In this document: piece after piece, positions 9,083 to 17,857 of the stretch | How positions within the stretch are numbered: the first letter of the stretch is position 1 | Layout of the letters: every line of letters starts with the position of its first letter | Assembly (NCBI RefSeq): GCF_046545555.1 | Contig: NZ_JBHZTH010000003.1 | Span: forward strand, 248,001 to 312,000 | DNA length: 64,000 bases | Source of the DNA: Winogradskyella sp046545555 | GTDB taxonomy: Bacteria > Bacteroidota > Bacteroidia > Flavobacteriales > Flavobacteriaceae | Direction of reading: 5' to 3' | The notes under the pieces: model-generated | What the model was told of the DNA's origin: nothing | Seen by the model: the letters and a program-made list of their open reading frames with translations, nothing else | Databases searched by the model: none | Translations under genes and position numbers: made by a program

Positions 9083-10396
9083 TTAGTATTTCAACCATTT
9101 AAATAATTCTTTATATGTAGGCTTCTTTCCATACATTAAAATACCTACACGGTAAATTTTTGCTGCAAACCAAACCGCAAAAACAAATGTTCCTATTAAA
9201 AGTATGAGCGATAATCCTTGTTGCCATAATGGTACACCAAAAGGAATTCGCATTAACATAACTACTGGTGACGTAAATGGTATAAATGAGAATACAGTCG
9301 ATACCGTACCATGAGGATCTTCAATTACAGTGAATATACCTACATAAACTGCTAAAATCAAAGGCATAAGAATTGGTAGCATAAATTGTTGCGTATCAGT
9401 TTCATTATCTACAGCCGCGCCAATTGCTGCATAAAGCGAACTATACAATAAATAACCGCCAATAAAGAAGAAAATAAATGCGACCACTAAATTTAACATC
9501 GGCAAATTTCCAATAGCAGTGAAAATGTTTTCAGCCATTGCTTGTGCACCTTCTGCCTTCATGGCTTGGTCCATTAACTCTTGTTGAGGCGCTGAGGCTT
9601 GTGTTAAGTCTATTCCAAATATTGCAGATACAACAACCATTAGCACACCACCAAGAATTACCCAAATCGCAAATTGTGTTACACCTGCTAATGATGTACC
9701 AATAATTTTGCCCATCATTAATTGAATTGGTTTTACTGATGAGATTATAACTTCTATAATTCTGCTAGTTTTTTCTTCAATTACGCTTCTCATAATCATA
9801 TTGCCATAGATAATTATGAACATAAATAACAAATAGCCAGCTATACCTCCAAAAGCCAATTTTATAACGTTATCTATTTTAGAACTCTTTTCTCCTTCAA
9901 AACTTTCTTGAGCAATATCAATATTCGTTTTCGAAGCTTCAATTTGTGCTAGTGTTACACCATCTTTTTGAAGCTTCATTTCACGCAATCGCTTTTCTAT
10001 TTTGCGTTCTAAACTAGATATAATAGTTAAAGACGGTGAGTCTTCAGAATAAAATTTCACATTATTAGACACCTCATCTATTGATTCGGCTTTAGATATA
10101 TGTAATAAGCCATAATCTTCTTTTTCCTTAACAACACCAATGGCATCTTCTAAACTTAATCCATTTAACGAGGTATATGTTGTATTGTCAGTGTTTTTAA
10201 AAATAGCTTCGAGATACCCAGTTTCATCGAGTACAGAAATTGTGCGTTGTTTATCATTATTTAGCTGCGACAGATAAGATACAACAGCAATTAAAGCAAT
10301 CATTATTAGCGGACTTAAAAATGTCATTATAATAAATGATTTATTCTTTACCTTAGTAAGGTACTCCCTTTTTATGATAAGTGGTAGATGATTCAT
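9083..10396 (-). CDS. ABC-2 type permease, NatB-like
   Basis: A 437-residue membrane protein with one N-terminal transmembrane helix (about 22-43), a large extracytoplasmic loop (about 45-175) and a C-terminal block of five or six membrane helices. This is the arrangement of NatB-type ABC-2 export permeases; the EEKTSRIIEVIISSVKP stretch is a family hallmark. It pairs with the ATPase gene that ends 1 base upstream. In Bacillus NatAB exports Na+; the substrate here cannot be told from sequence. Confidence 0.92.
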   Translation of the reverse strand: MNHLPLIIKREYLTKVKNKSFIIMTFLSPLIMIALIAVVSYLSQLNNDKQRTISVLDETGYLEAIFKNTDNTTYTSLNGLSLEDAIGVVKEKEDYGLLHISKAESIDEVSNNVKFYSEDSPSLTIISSLERKIEKRLREMKLQKDGVTLAQIEASKTNIDIAQESFEGEKSSKIDNVIKLAFGGIAGYLLFMFIIIYGNMIMRSVIEEKTSRIIEVIISSVKPIQLMMGKIIGTSLAGVTQFAIWVILGGVLMVVVSAIFGIDLTQASAPQQELMDQAMKAEGAQAMAENIFTAIGNLPMLNLVVAFIFFFIGGYLLYSSLYAAIGAAVDNETDTQQFMLPILMPLILAVYVGIFTVIEDPHGTVSTVFSFIPFTSPVVMLMRIPFGVPLWQQGLSLILLIGTFVFAVWFAAKIYRVGILMYGKKPTYKELFKWLKY

Positions 10397-10397
10397 T

Positions 10398-11324
10398 CTA
10401 ATTATTTTTTACAGTTTGAATAAAAATATCATTAGCTGTAGGAATAACCTCAACAAAATGATGCACTTCGGCCTTTGATGTTAGAAATGATAGTAAGTCG
10501 TTAGAAGACGCACCTTCTTTTATCTTAATATTCAATTTTATGTCATCATTCAAATTTCTAAAAGTTGATGGTAATATTTCAAACTTATCTCTTACCTCAT
10601 TTAAAAACACTTCTTTATTTATTGCCTGTAGTCCAACTTCAAAAGTATTGGTTTTGTACTGACGTTTTATATCATTTAATTTACCATCTAAAACTTTATT
10701 AGATTTATGTAACAACGTAATATGATCGCACATTTCTTCTACTGACTCCATACGATGAGTAGAAAAAATAACAGTAGCCCCTTCATCCCTCAGTTGTAGA
10801 ATTTCATCTTTTATCAAATTGGCATTAATGGGATCGAACCCTGAAAATGGCTCATCAAAGATGAGTAACTTAGGCTTGTGCAGTACTGTAACAACAAATT
10901 GAATCTTTTGTGCCTGCCCTTTACTTAACTCCTGTATTTTTTTATTCCACCAATCTCCAATTTCTAATTTATCAAACCAATATTTTAGTCTACTCTTGGC
11001 ATCTGCTTTAGACATTCCTTTTAGTTGGGCTAAATACAATGCTTGCTCTCCGACCTTCATTGATTTGTATAGACCACGTTCTTCTGGTAAATAACCAATA
11101 TCTCTAATATGATTCGGTTTCAATGGTTGCCCATCTAAAAGCACAGACCCTTCGTCTGGCATTGTAATTTGGTTGATAATGCGAATAAGGGTAGTTTTAC
11201 CTGCTCCATTAGGTCCTAATAACCCAAATATGCTGCCTTTAGGTACAGCAATTGATACTTGGTTTAGCGCTTTAAAGTTTCCAAAGTTTTTAGATACAGA
11301 ATTAGCAACTAATAAGTCATTCAT
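10398..11324 (-). CDS. ABC transporter ATP-binding protein, NatA-like
   Basis: ATP-hydrolysing subunit of the exporter completed by the adjacent permease. Walker A GPNGAGKTT, signature LSKGQAQK, Walker B LLIFDEPFSG and switch-His STHRMES are all visible, followed by a ~90-residue C-terminal domain as in DUF4162-bearing NatA-type ATPases. I place the start at the ATG at 11324 (MNDLLVANS, 308 residues) rather than the in-frame TTG two codons upstream. It appears to be the first gene of a run of at least nine genes reading down to 2648. Confidence 0.94.
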   Translation of the reverse strand: MNDLLVANSVSKNFGNFKALNQVSIAVPKGSIFGLLGPNGAGKTTLIRIINQITMPDEGSVLLDGQPLKPNHIRDIGYLPEERGLYKSMKVGEQALYLAQLKGMSKADAKSRLKYWFDKLEIGDWWNKKIQELSKGQAQKIQFVVTVLHKPKLLIFDEPFSGFDPINANLIKDEILQLRDEGATVIFSTHRMESVEEMCDHITLLHKSNKVLDGKLNDIKRQYKTNTFEVGLQAINKEVFLNEVRDKFEILPSTFRNLNDDIKLNIKIKEGASSNDLLSFLTSKAEVHHFVEVIPTANDIFIQTVKNN

Positions 11325-11454
11325 AAACAACGTGTTTTTTAAAGAAGGTTAGTTCGTAAATATATTAAATGTTGAAGAGTTTTAAGGCATATAACACTTA
11401 CTAATTGCCTAATTAGATAGATGCTTAAAACTAGAAATGATGTAAAAAACAAAA

Positions 11455-11482
11455 CCCACCCTTATGGTTAGATAAGGATGGG
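11455..11482 (-). terminator. Hairpin terminator beyond dnaJ (distal)
   Basis: Read on the minus strand, CCCATCCTTAT pairs with ATAAGGGTGGG around a 6-base loop and is followed by a T-rich tract (TTTTGTTTTTT). It lies about 90 bases past the dnaJ stop and past a weaker hairpin at 11512-11529. Confidence 0.65.
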
Positions 11483-11511
11483 AAAAAATTGCTATGAAAA
11501 AGAAAAATTAC

Positions 11512-11529
11512 CGCTAATTAGCATTAGCG
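11512..11529 (-). terminator. Small hairpin terminator beyond dnaJ (proximal)
   Basis: A perfect 7-bp stem (CGCTAAT/ATTAGCG) with a 4-base loop, followed on the minus strand by TAATTTTTCTTTTT. It is the first plausible stop signal after dnaJ (stop at 11571). Confidence 0.5.
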
Positions 11530-11570
11530 ATAATTCAAAGATAGTATTTTTTATGAATTATAGACTTTTT

Positions 11571-12689
11571 TTATGAAAACATATCTTTAACTTTTTCAAA
11601 AAATGATTTATCAGAACTTTCTGGTTTTGGCTCAAAATGCTCGTCATCTTTCATACTCTCAAAAAAGTCTTTTTGTTTTTTACTCAACGTTTTAGGAGTC
11701 CACACATTAACATGTACCAACAAATCTCCTTTACCATAACCATTAATACTTGGTATACCTTTTCCTCTTAGTCTCAGTATTTTACCAGACTGTACTCCTG
11801 TTTCTATTTTAATTCTAACCTTACCAGTTACTGTATCTATTTCTTTAGAGGTGCCCAAAACAGCATCTGGTAAACTTACGTACATATCATAATGTAAGTT
11901 ATCGCCTTCTCGTTTTAAGGTTTTATGCTCTTCTTCGGAAATAACAACCAGTAAGTCACCTGCAATTCCATTTCCTGGAGCATCATTACCTTTCCCTGTT
12001 ACTTTTAACTGCATTCCATCTTCAACACCTGCAGGTATTTTTACAGATACTGTTTCTTCTTCAACCTTTAGACCTTGTGCATCTGCATCACTAGGCTTCT
12101 TATCTATAATCTGACCTGCTCCGCCACATGTAGGACAAGTTGTTGCCGTTTGCATACGACCTAAAATTGTATTTGTAACACGTGTCACTTGACCTGCACC
12201 ATTACATGCTGTACACGTTTTATAAGTTGTACCAGACGCTTGCTTCTTACGTTTTACTTTTATCTTTTTCTCTACACCATTTGCTATATCTTCTAAAGTT
12301 AAAGTTACGCGAATGCGTAAGTTACTGCCTTTAACGACACGCTGTCTTCCGCCTCCGCCAAAACCACTAAAACCACCTCCGCCTCCACCGAAGCCTCCAA
12401 AAATATCTCCAAATTGGCTGAAAATGTCATCCATATTCATACCACCTCCACCGAAGCCACCTCCACCATCAAAGGCTTGGTGACCAAATTGATCATAACG
12501 CGCTTTTTTATCGGCATTACTTAATACCTCGTATGCTTCAGCTGCTTTTTTAAACTTCTCTTCAGCTTCAGAATTATCCGGGTTCTTATCTGGATGATAC
12601 TTTAAAGCCATCTTTCGGTATGCTTTTTTGATTTCAGCTTCAGATGCTCCTTTACTTATACCTAATATGTCGTAATAATCTTCTTTCAT
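11571..12689 (-). CDS. dnaJ: Chaperone DnaJ (Hsp40) with a reduced zinc finger
   Basis: A 372-residue co-chaperone that stimulates the ATPase of DnaK. The J domain covers 1-66 with HPD at 32-34; a Gly/Phe-rich linker (about 74-114) contains two DIF motifs; the client-binding C-terminal domains follow (GKGIPSINGYGKGDLLVHV). Only two CxxCxGxG zinc motifs are present (C158-C161 and C184-C187), where DnaJ of most bacteria has four, so one zinc site at most can form. This shortened form appears to be usual in Flavobacteria, from memory. It is 85 bases downstream of grpE and probably co-transcribed with it. Confidence 0.95.
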   Translation of the reverse strand: MKEDYYDILGISKGASEAEIKKAYRKMALKYHPDKNPDNSEAEEKFKKAAEAYEVLSNADKKARYDQFGHQAFDGGGGFGGGGMNMDDIFSQFGDIFGGFGGGGGGFSGFGGGGRQRVVKGSNLRIRVTLTLEDIANGVEKKIKVKRKKQASGTTYKTCTACNGAGQVTRVTNTILGRMQTATTCPTCGGAGQIIDKKPSDADAQGLKVEEETVSVKIPAGVEDGMQLKVTGKGNDAPGNGIAGDLLVVISEEEHKTLKREGDNLHYDMYVSLPDAVLGTSKEIDTVTGKVRIKIETGVQSGKILRLRGKGIPSINGYGKGDLLVHVNVWTPKTLSKKQKDFFESMKDDEHFEPKPESSDKSFFEKVKDMFS

Positions 12690-12774
12690 CTTTGGTACCC
12701 TTAAAATGGGTGTGTTTTATTTATTTCACTTAATCATAACTTCTACAAGCTCTGCCTTGCAAAAAATGACTTTA

Positions 12775-13314
12775 CTATTGTCCAATTACTACCTTAGGAA
12801 AACGAATTACTTTGTCACCTAATTTATAACCACGTTCTACCACGTCTATTATTTTTCCCTTTAAATCATCTGTTGGAGCAGGGATTTGAGTAACAGCCTC
12901 ATGATTATCTGCATTAAAAACGTCCCCTTGAGTTACTTCAATTTTAGACAATCCTTTTTGTTCTAAAGTATTTACCAATTTGTTATAAATCAATAATACA
13001 CCTTTCCTAAGCTCTTCAGCTTCTTTATCGTCTTCTATATGCATTAATGCCCTTTCAAAATCATCTAAAACTGGTAACATAGAAACCATTACGTCTTGAC
13101 TGGCTGTCTTAAATAATTCAATACGTTCTTTTGTAGTTCGCTTCTTGTAATTTTCAAATTCAGCAAACAAACGCATAAATTTATCTTTTTCAACAGCAAG
13201 TTGATCTTGTAATTGTTCTTCGGGCGACTTTGTCTCAACTTTCTCAGCAGTTACTTGAGCTGTATCTTGTTGTTGTTGATCTTCCGCTTCTTTGTTTTTA
13301 TTTTTTTTACTCAT
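12775..13314 (-). CDS. grpE: Nucleotide exchange factor GrpE
   Basis: A 179-residue partner of DnaK that promotes ADP release. The N-terminus is disordered and charged (KNKNKEAEDQQQQ), a long coiled-coil helix follows (about 30-85, KFMRLFAEFENYKKRT), and the C-terminal beta-wing carries the family pattern ADNHEAVTQIPAP and GYKLGDKVIRFPKVVIG. It precedes dnaJ, the usual heat-shock pairing, and has a good promoter about 50-80 bases upstream. Confidence 0.95.
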   Translation of the reverse strand: MSKKNKNKEAEDQQQQDTAQVTAEKVETKSPEEQLQDQLAVEKDKFMRLFAEFENYKKRTTKERIELFKTASQDVMVSMLPVLDDFERALMHIEDDKEAEELRKGVLLIYNKLVNTLEQKGLSKIEVTQGDVFNADNHEAVTQIPAPTDDLKGKIIDVVERGYKLGDKVIRFPKVVIGQ

Positions 13315-13361
13315 ATTGAGTTTATTTTAAAGTAATTTTTAAATCTTCGATTTAGAGATGG

Positions 13362-13395
13362 CAAAAGTACTGCCAATATTATAAAAATGTCAAAA
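13362..13395 (-). promoter_or_regulatory. grpE promoter, sigmaA-type, also matching a -24/-12 pattern
   Basis: On the minus strand TTTTG (13391-13395) is followed after 21 bases by TACTTTTG (13362-13369), the Bacteroidetes -33/-7 pattern. The same DNA reads TGGCA-N6-TTGC (13361-13375), which has the GG-N10-GC spacing of sigma54 promoters. The first reading is the safer one. Confidence 0.65.
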
Positions 13396-13438
13396 TGTCA
13401 TTAACATTTTTTTATCATTTAACTACCTAACTAATGGC

Positions 13439-13446
13439 TAACTTCG
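13439..13446 (+). promoter_or_regulatory. Likely -7 box for the YceI gene
   Basis: TAACTTCG, one mismatch from TAnnTTTG, lies 34 bases before the ATG at 13480. No clear -33 element was found. Confidence 0.4.
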
Positions 13447-13479
13447 CAAATTGAAAAAAACAATATAAAACACACTAAC

Positions 13480-14133
13480 ATGAAAACATCATTTTTTAAA
13501 ATTTTTACTGTAGTTGCTTTAATTACATTCTCAAGTTGTAACGATAAAGCGAAAGAAGCAGAAACTACAGAAGCAGAAGCAGCAGCAGTTGCTGAAGCTT
13601 CAGCTGTAACATTCAAAGCTAATTCAGATAAATCTACTATTATGTGGAAAGGTTTTAAACCAACAGGTTCTCATGCTGGAACTATTTCTTTATCAAATGG
13701 AACTGTAAATGTAAACAACGGCATATTAGAGAGTGGTAACTTTACAATCGACATGGCTAGTATTGCCGTAACCGATATTCCTGCAGAAGAAGAGGGTAAC
13801 GCAAAATTAAAAGGTCATTTAACTAGTGCTGACTTTTTTAATGTTGAAGCTTTTCCAACAGCTAAATTTGAAGTTACTGGGTTAGCAACTGTAGAAGGTA
13901 AAACTATGCTTTCTGGTAACTTAACAATGAAGGATAAAACTAACAACATTAGTTTCCCTGTTACATCTTCTATTGATGGAAACACTATGACTCTTAAAAG
14001 TGAAACCTTTACTATTGATCGTTCTAAATGGAATGTCGAATATGGTTCTAAATCTTTCTTTGATAATTTAGGAGATAAATTTATTAATGATGATATTGAA
14101 TTAACAATAAACTTAGTAGCTGATAAAGCATAA
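13480..14133 (+). CDS. YceI-family lipoprotein
   Basis: A 217-residue lipoprotein. The signal peptide ends in the lipobox FSSC with the lipidated Cys at 20; an Ala/Glu-rich linker follows. The rest is a YceI lipocalin-like beta-barrel: ADKSTIMWKGFKPTGSHAG-type start, a central HLTSADFFNVEAFPTAKFEVT motif and a C-terminal SKSFFDNLGDKFINDDIELTINLVA. YceI proteins bind long-chain isoprenoid or amide lipids in the periplasm; ligand here unknown. The gene stands alone between grpE (divergent) and its own strong terminator. Confidence 0.92.
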   Translation: MKTSFFKIFTVVALITFSSCNDKAKEAETTEAEAAAVAEASAVTFKANSDKSTIMWKGFKPTGSHAGTISLSNGTVNVNNGILESGNFTIDMASIAVTDIPAEEEGNAKLKGHLTSADFFNVEAFPTAKFEVTGLATVEGKTMLSGNLTMKDKTNNISFPVTSSIDGNTMTLKSETFTIDRSKWNVEYGSKSFFDNLGDKFINDDIELTINLVADKA

Positions 14134-14155
14134 CGTAAGACACTATTTTGCAAAT

Positions 14156-14190
14156 AAAAAAGCACTTACATAACGTAAGTGCTTTTTTTT
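14156..14190 (+). terminator. Rho-independent terminator of the YceI gene
   Basis: AGCACTTAC (14161-14169) pairs with GTAAGTGCT (14175-14183) around a 5-base loop, followed by eight T. Confidence 0.9.
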
Positions 14191-14292
14191 CATAGCAATT
14201 TTAGTTATAAAATTGCGGTGCTACCAATAACAATTAACTACAATTTTAATTGATAGCGCAATAGTAATGCGATAACTATTATACACTAAAAC

Positions 14293-14805
14293 CTATTTAG
14301 GCATTACTACTGTGTCAATTACATGTATCACCCCATTACTTCCTTTTACATCTGTCGCTGTGATCTCACTGTAATTTCCTGCTTGGTCTTTTAACCAAAT
14401 CTTTCCATCTTTTTGCATTACAGTTAAAATTTGTCCTGCTAATGTTTTTACTTCAACACTTCCTTTGCCTTTCTTTAAAGCGGCTACCACATCACTTGCC
14501 ATTAATTTTCCAGGCACAACGTGATAGGTTAAAATTTTTGCTAATGTCTCTTTATTTTCTGGCTTTAATAAACTTCCTAATGTTGCTTTATCAATTTTTG
14601 CAAAGGCATCGTTTGTTGGTGCAAATACAGTGAAAGGTCCATCACCTTGTAAAGCACTTACTAAATCTGCTGCTTTTAATGCGGTTACTAAAGTCGAAAA
14701 GTTTTCATTACTTACTGCTGCATCAACAATAGTTTTCTGTGCTGTAGCTGTCTGCGAAAATGTTAATGCCACTAAAGTTGTAAATACAAATACTAATTTT
14801 TTCAT
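14293..14805 (-). CDS. Secreted fasciclin-domain protein
   Basis: A 170-residue protein with a signal peptide (about 1-22, ending ATAQ) and one complete FAS1 domain (about 27-169). FAS1 hallmarks are present: FTVFAPTNDAFAKID (H1-type box) and the H2-like VKGSNGVIHVIDTVVMP at the end, with LTYHVVPGKLMASDV between. Fasciclin domains mediate adhesion or ligand binding at the cell surface. The gene is divergent from an ECF sigma gene, and may be its target, as fasciclin genes are targets of SigK in mycobacteria. Confidence 0.93.
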   Translation of the reverse strand: MKKLVFVFTTLVALTFSQTATAQKTIVDAAVSNENFSTLVTALKAADLVSALQGDGPFTVFAPTNDAFAKIDKATLGSLLKPENKETLAKILTYHVVPGKLMASDVVAALKKGKGSVEVKTLAGQILTVMQKDGKIWLKDQAGNYSEITATDVKGSNGVIHVIDTVVMPK

Positions 14806-14933
14806 GATTTTTTGAAATTTTGGTTAAACTATTTATGCACTTTTTATGTTTTTGAAGTGCTTTCATTTATATTTACACAAGCATCTTTGCTCTGGATGAG
14901 CATCACTTTACTTTTAGGAAATCTTTAACATTA

Positions 14934-15488
14934 ATGCACAACGATAGTACCCTTATACAACAATTAAAGAATAAAGATGAGCAGGCACTTGCATTACTTT
15001 ATGATAAATATGCTGGTGCGATATTTAGTGTCATTATAAAAATGATTAGGGATGAAGGTAAAGCACAAAACTTATTGCAAGATACCTTTATGACTGTTTG
15101 GGAAAAGTCTGAACAATATGATGAAAATAAAGGGCGTTTTTATACATGGGTTTATCGTATTGCCAAAAATAAAACGTTAAATGTACTCCGAAAAACAGAT
15201 ATGCTCATCCAAACCGATGATTTTAGTGTATATAATAATAAAGAAGAAGTTATTAGGATAGATCCTGAGTATTTAGAACTCAACGGAGCATTGACCACTT
15301 TAGAGAAACACCATAAAAAGGCAATAGAGTTAGTTTACTTTAAGGGTCTTACCCACAGGGAAGCTCATACAGAAATGAATGTCCCATTAGGCACATTTAA
15401 ATCATATATAAGACAAGCACTAAAATTGCTTAAAGAAACTTATGCTAAGTCCTTAAGTCTAATCTTACTAATACTAAATGCGCTATGA
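14934..15488 (+). CDS. ECF RNA polymerase sigma factor
   Basis: A 184-residue alternative sigma factor. Region 2 is visible as ALALLYDKYAGAIFSVI with DTFMTVWEKSEQYDENKGRFYTWVYRIAKNKTLNVLR (about 53-90), and region 4 as LTTLEKHHKKAIELVYFKGLTHREAH... with the helix-turn-helix ending GTFKSYIRQALKLLKE. Its last four bases overlap the start of the anti-sigma gene (ATGA), so translation is coupled. A RskA-type partner suggests release by proteolysis of the membrane anti-sigma factor. Confidence 0.94.
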   Translation: MHNDSTLIQQLKNKDEQALALLYDKYAGAIFSVIIKMIRDEGKAQNLLQDTFMTVWEKSEQYDENKGRFYTWVYRIAKNKTLNVLRKTDMLIQTDDFSVYNNKEEVIRIDPEYLELNGALTTLEKHHKKAIELVYFKGLTHREAHTEMNVPLGTFKSYIRQALKLLKETYAKSLSLILLILNAL

Positions 15489-16276
15489 TGATAGATAAGA
15501 AGTCGCTGTTAGAAAACGGATTATTGGAGCAATACCTGCTCGGAGAACTCAACGCAAACCAATGCGAACAGATTGAGCAATTACTTTTATCAAATCCTGA
15601 GCTAAAAATATATTTTGAAGAACTAGAGGAAAATTTCGAAACTATTGGATTAGAAAATGCAATTACTCCACCTCCTTTTATTAAGACGAACCTATTACAA
15701 AATATAAAAACTTCAGAATTTACTCAGCAAAAAGTAGTAACATTAGAAAAAAGAGATAACACTAAATTTTATGCTGGTATCGCTGCGAGTATTGCTGGTT
15801 TATTAATGATTGGTACTTTTTGGATGTATGCGCAACTCAATGAGGTAAAAGAACAATTGCAAATTGTTGAAATAAATAATACCGAACTTAACTCAACCAT
15901 AGAAGTTTTAAATGTTCAGCTTAAAGAAAATAGTGCGTCTTTTAATGCCATAGTAAATCCTGACACTGAACAATATATACTAAATGGTAATTCTTCATTA
16001 CCAGAAACCAAAGTTGTGAGTTATGTAAATCACCAAACGAAATCTGTTGTTATCAACACAGAACGCTTACCTCAATTAGATGCCAACCACGATTACCAAA
16101 TGTGGGCAGATGTAGAAGGTGAGATGATTAATATGGGTGTAATTGCCAAAGACAAAACAATTATGACTATGGCGTATATTGACCATGCTGAATCGTTAAA
16201 TATTACCATAGAACCAGCTGGCGGAAACGACCATCCTACTGTAGAGCGCTTGGTGACCAATGTCTATTTGAGATAG
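15485..16276 (+). CDS. RskA-like membrane anti-sigma factor
   Basis: A 263-residue protein. The cytoplasmic N-terminus (LLEQYLLGELNANQCEQIEQLL) is an anti-sigma domain of the short helical kind without a zinc HxxxCxxC motif. One membrane helix lies at about 97-115 (GIAASIAGLLMIGTFWMY), then a coiled-coil-like stretch, and the extracytoplasmic C-terminal part carries the RskA pattern (LPQLDANHDYQMWADVEGEMINMGV; SLNITIEPAGG). It should hold the upstream ECF factor at the membrane. Confidence 0.92.
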   Translation: MMIDKKSLLENGLLEQYLLGELNANQCEQIEQLLLSNPELKIYFEELEENFETIGLENAITPPPFIKTNLLQNIKTSEFTQQKVVTLEKRDNTKFYAGIAASIAGLLMIGTFWMYAQLNEVKEQLQIVEINNTELNSTIEVLNVQLKENSASFNAIVNPDTEQYILNGNSSLPETKVVSYVNHQTKSVVINTERLPQLDANHDYQMWADVEGEMINMGVIAKDKTIMTMAYIDHAESLNITIEPAGGNDHPTVERLVTNVYLR

Positions 16277-16306
16277 TCTATATTTACATAACTCTTATTA
16301 AACTCA

Positions 16307-17845
16307 ATGAACACCATATTAAAATCTTATTTTTATTATATGATTCTATTATTTGCATTAGCATCTTGTAATAACGAGAACCAGAAAACCCCTGAAACTG
16401 ATTTCTGTGCTCAAATAAAAAGAGACGATAGTATGTCCTTAACTAAAGAACTCGCAGATGTAGCTGAAGATATGAAATCTAAAACGGGAGTTTATGTTTT
16501 AGAAGACGGAAGTGGGTCCATGGTCGCTAGAGCTTGGTTAACCGAATATGCAGAAAAAACTATTGATATTCAATATTTTATTTTTTCTACAGATAATGTC
16601 GGACTCATTGCCTGCGATTACTTAGTTAGAGCAGCAGACCGTGGTGTTAAAGTACGGATTCTTGTAGATGACATTATGGTAGATGCAGAAGTACAAGATA
16701 TTCTCACTTTTGCATCGCACGAAAATATTACAGTAAAAATCTATAATCCTGGTTTAAATTTAGGGAAAAACATTTTTAATAAAATACAGAAACTCGCCAC
16801 AGACTTTAGGTCAGCCAATCAACGTATGCACAACAAAACTTTTATTGTTGATGGTAAAGTGGTTATAACAGGCGGAAGAAATATTGCAGATGAGTATTTT
16901 GATTACGATCATGAATACAACTTTAGAGATAGAGATATTCTTTTAATAGGTGAAACATCAAAAACGGTAAGTCAATCATTTAATCAATTCTGGAATCACG
17001 ACTTAAGCATTGAAGTTAATAAAGTAGTTGACGAAACGGCTGAACATGCAAATGAAGAAAATAAGTTTAAAAAACTGCATGAATACGCTTGTAATCCTAA
17101 AAACTTTTGGCCTCAAGTAAGAAAACGAATTTCGGATCTACCAAAAACATTCGAAGATATAAAAGCTTCTGGTAAACTAGTTTGGTTAGATAATGTTGAT
17201 TTTGTGTCCGACGATCCCGGAAAAAATGATGGTAAAGAAGGTTTAGCAGGTGGAGGTATATCCACAGAGAACCTAGTTGAGTTAGTAAATAATGCCAAAT
17301 CGACAATCGAAATCCAAACTCCATACTTAATAACAACCGAAACCTCACAAAAATTATTTAAAGCTGCTATAGATCGCGGTGTTAAAATTAGAATCCTCAC
17401 CAATAGTTTAGCATCAACTGACAATGTGGAAGCGTTTAGCAGCTATCAAAAAGATAGAGAGGATTTATTAAATACAGGAGTTCGTATTTTTGAATTTAGA
17501 CCAGATGCCGCAGAGCAAACCAAAATTATGACTGGTGAGCTTAAAGAAAAATTAGACTATACACCAACATTTGGGCTGCATGCAAAATCCATGGTTATAG
17601 ATAATAAAACCACAGTAATTGGTACCTTTAACTTAGATCCTAGAAGTGCTAATCTCAATACAGAATGCATAGTTATTGTAAATTCTGAGCAAGTTTCTAA
17701 AGGTGTTTTAGAAGGCATGGAAGAAGAATTTAAACCTGAAAATTCTTGGGAAACCACCTTAGACTTTAATCCAGATTCTGAAGTAGATAATTTCAAACGT
17801 TTAAAAACATGGACGCGTAAGATTTTGCCTAAATCTATTTTATAA
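16307..17845 (+). CDS. Phospholipase D-family lipoprotein (cardiolipin-synthase-like)
   Basis: A 512-residue lipoprotein: the lipobox LASC places the lipidated Cys at 21. Two HKD catalytic motifs are intact: HNKTFIVDG starting at His175 and HAKSMVID starting at His425. Between them lies a typical PLD repeat arrangement (TIDIQYFIFSTDNVG; ENLVELVNNAKSTIEIQTPYL). Such proteins hydrolyse or exchange phosphodiester bonds; secreted members act on phospholipids or nucleic acids. Being exported and anchored, it is less likely a housekeeping cardiolipin synthase. It follows the anti-sigma gene by 30 bases. Confidence 0.9.
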   Translation: MNTILKSYFYYMILLFALASCNNENQKTPETDFCAQIKRDDSMSLTKELADVAEDMKSKTGVYVLEDGSGSMVARAWLTEYAEKTIDIQYFIFSTDNVGLIACDYLVRAADRGVKVRILVDDIMVDAEVQDILTFASHENITVKIYNPGLNLGKNIFNKIQKLATDFRSANQRMHNKTFIVDGKVVITGGRNIADEYFDYDHEYNFRDRDILLIGETSKTVSQSFNQFWNHDLSIEVNKVVDETAEHANEENKFKKLHEYACNPKNFWPQVRKRISDLPKTFEDIKASGKLVWLDNVDFVSDDPGKNDGKEGLAGGGISTENLVELVNNAKSTIEIQTPYLITTETSQKLFKAAIDRGVKIRILTNSLASTDNVEAFSSYQKDREDLLNTGVRIFEFRPDAAEQTKIMTGELKEKLDYTPTFGLHAKSMVIDNKTTVIGTFNLDPRSANLNTECIVIVNSEQVSKGVLEGMEEEFKPENSWETTLDFNPDSEVDNFKRLKTWTRKILPKSIL

Positions 17846-17857
17846 AAAAAGAGTTGT

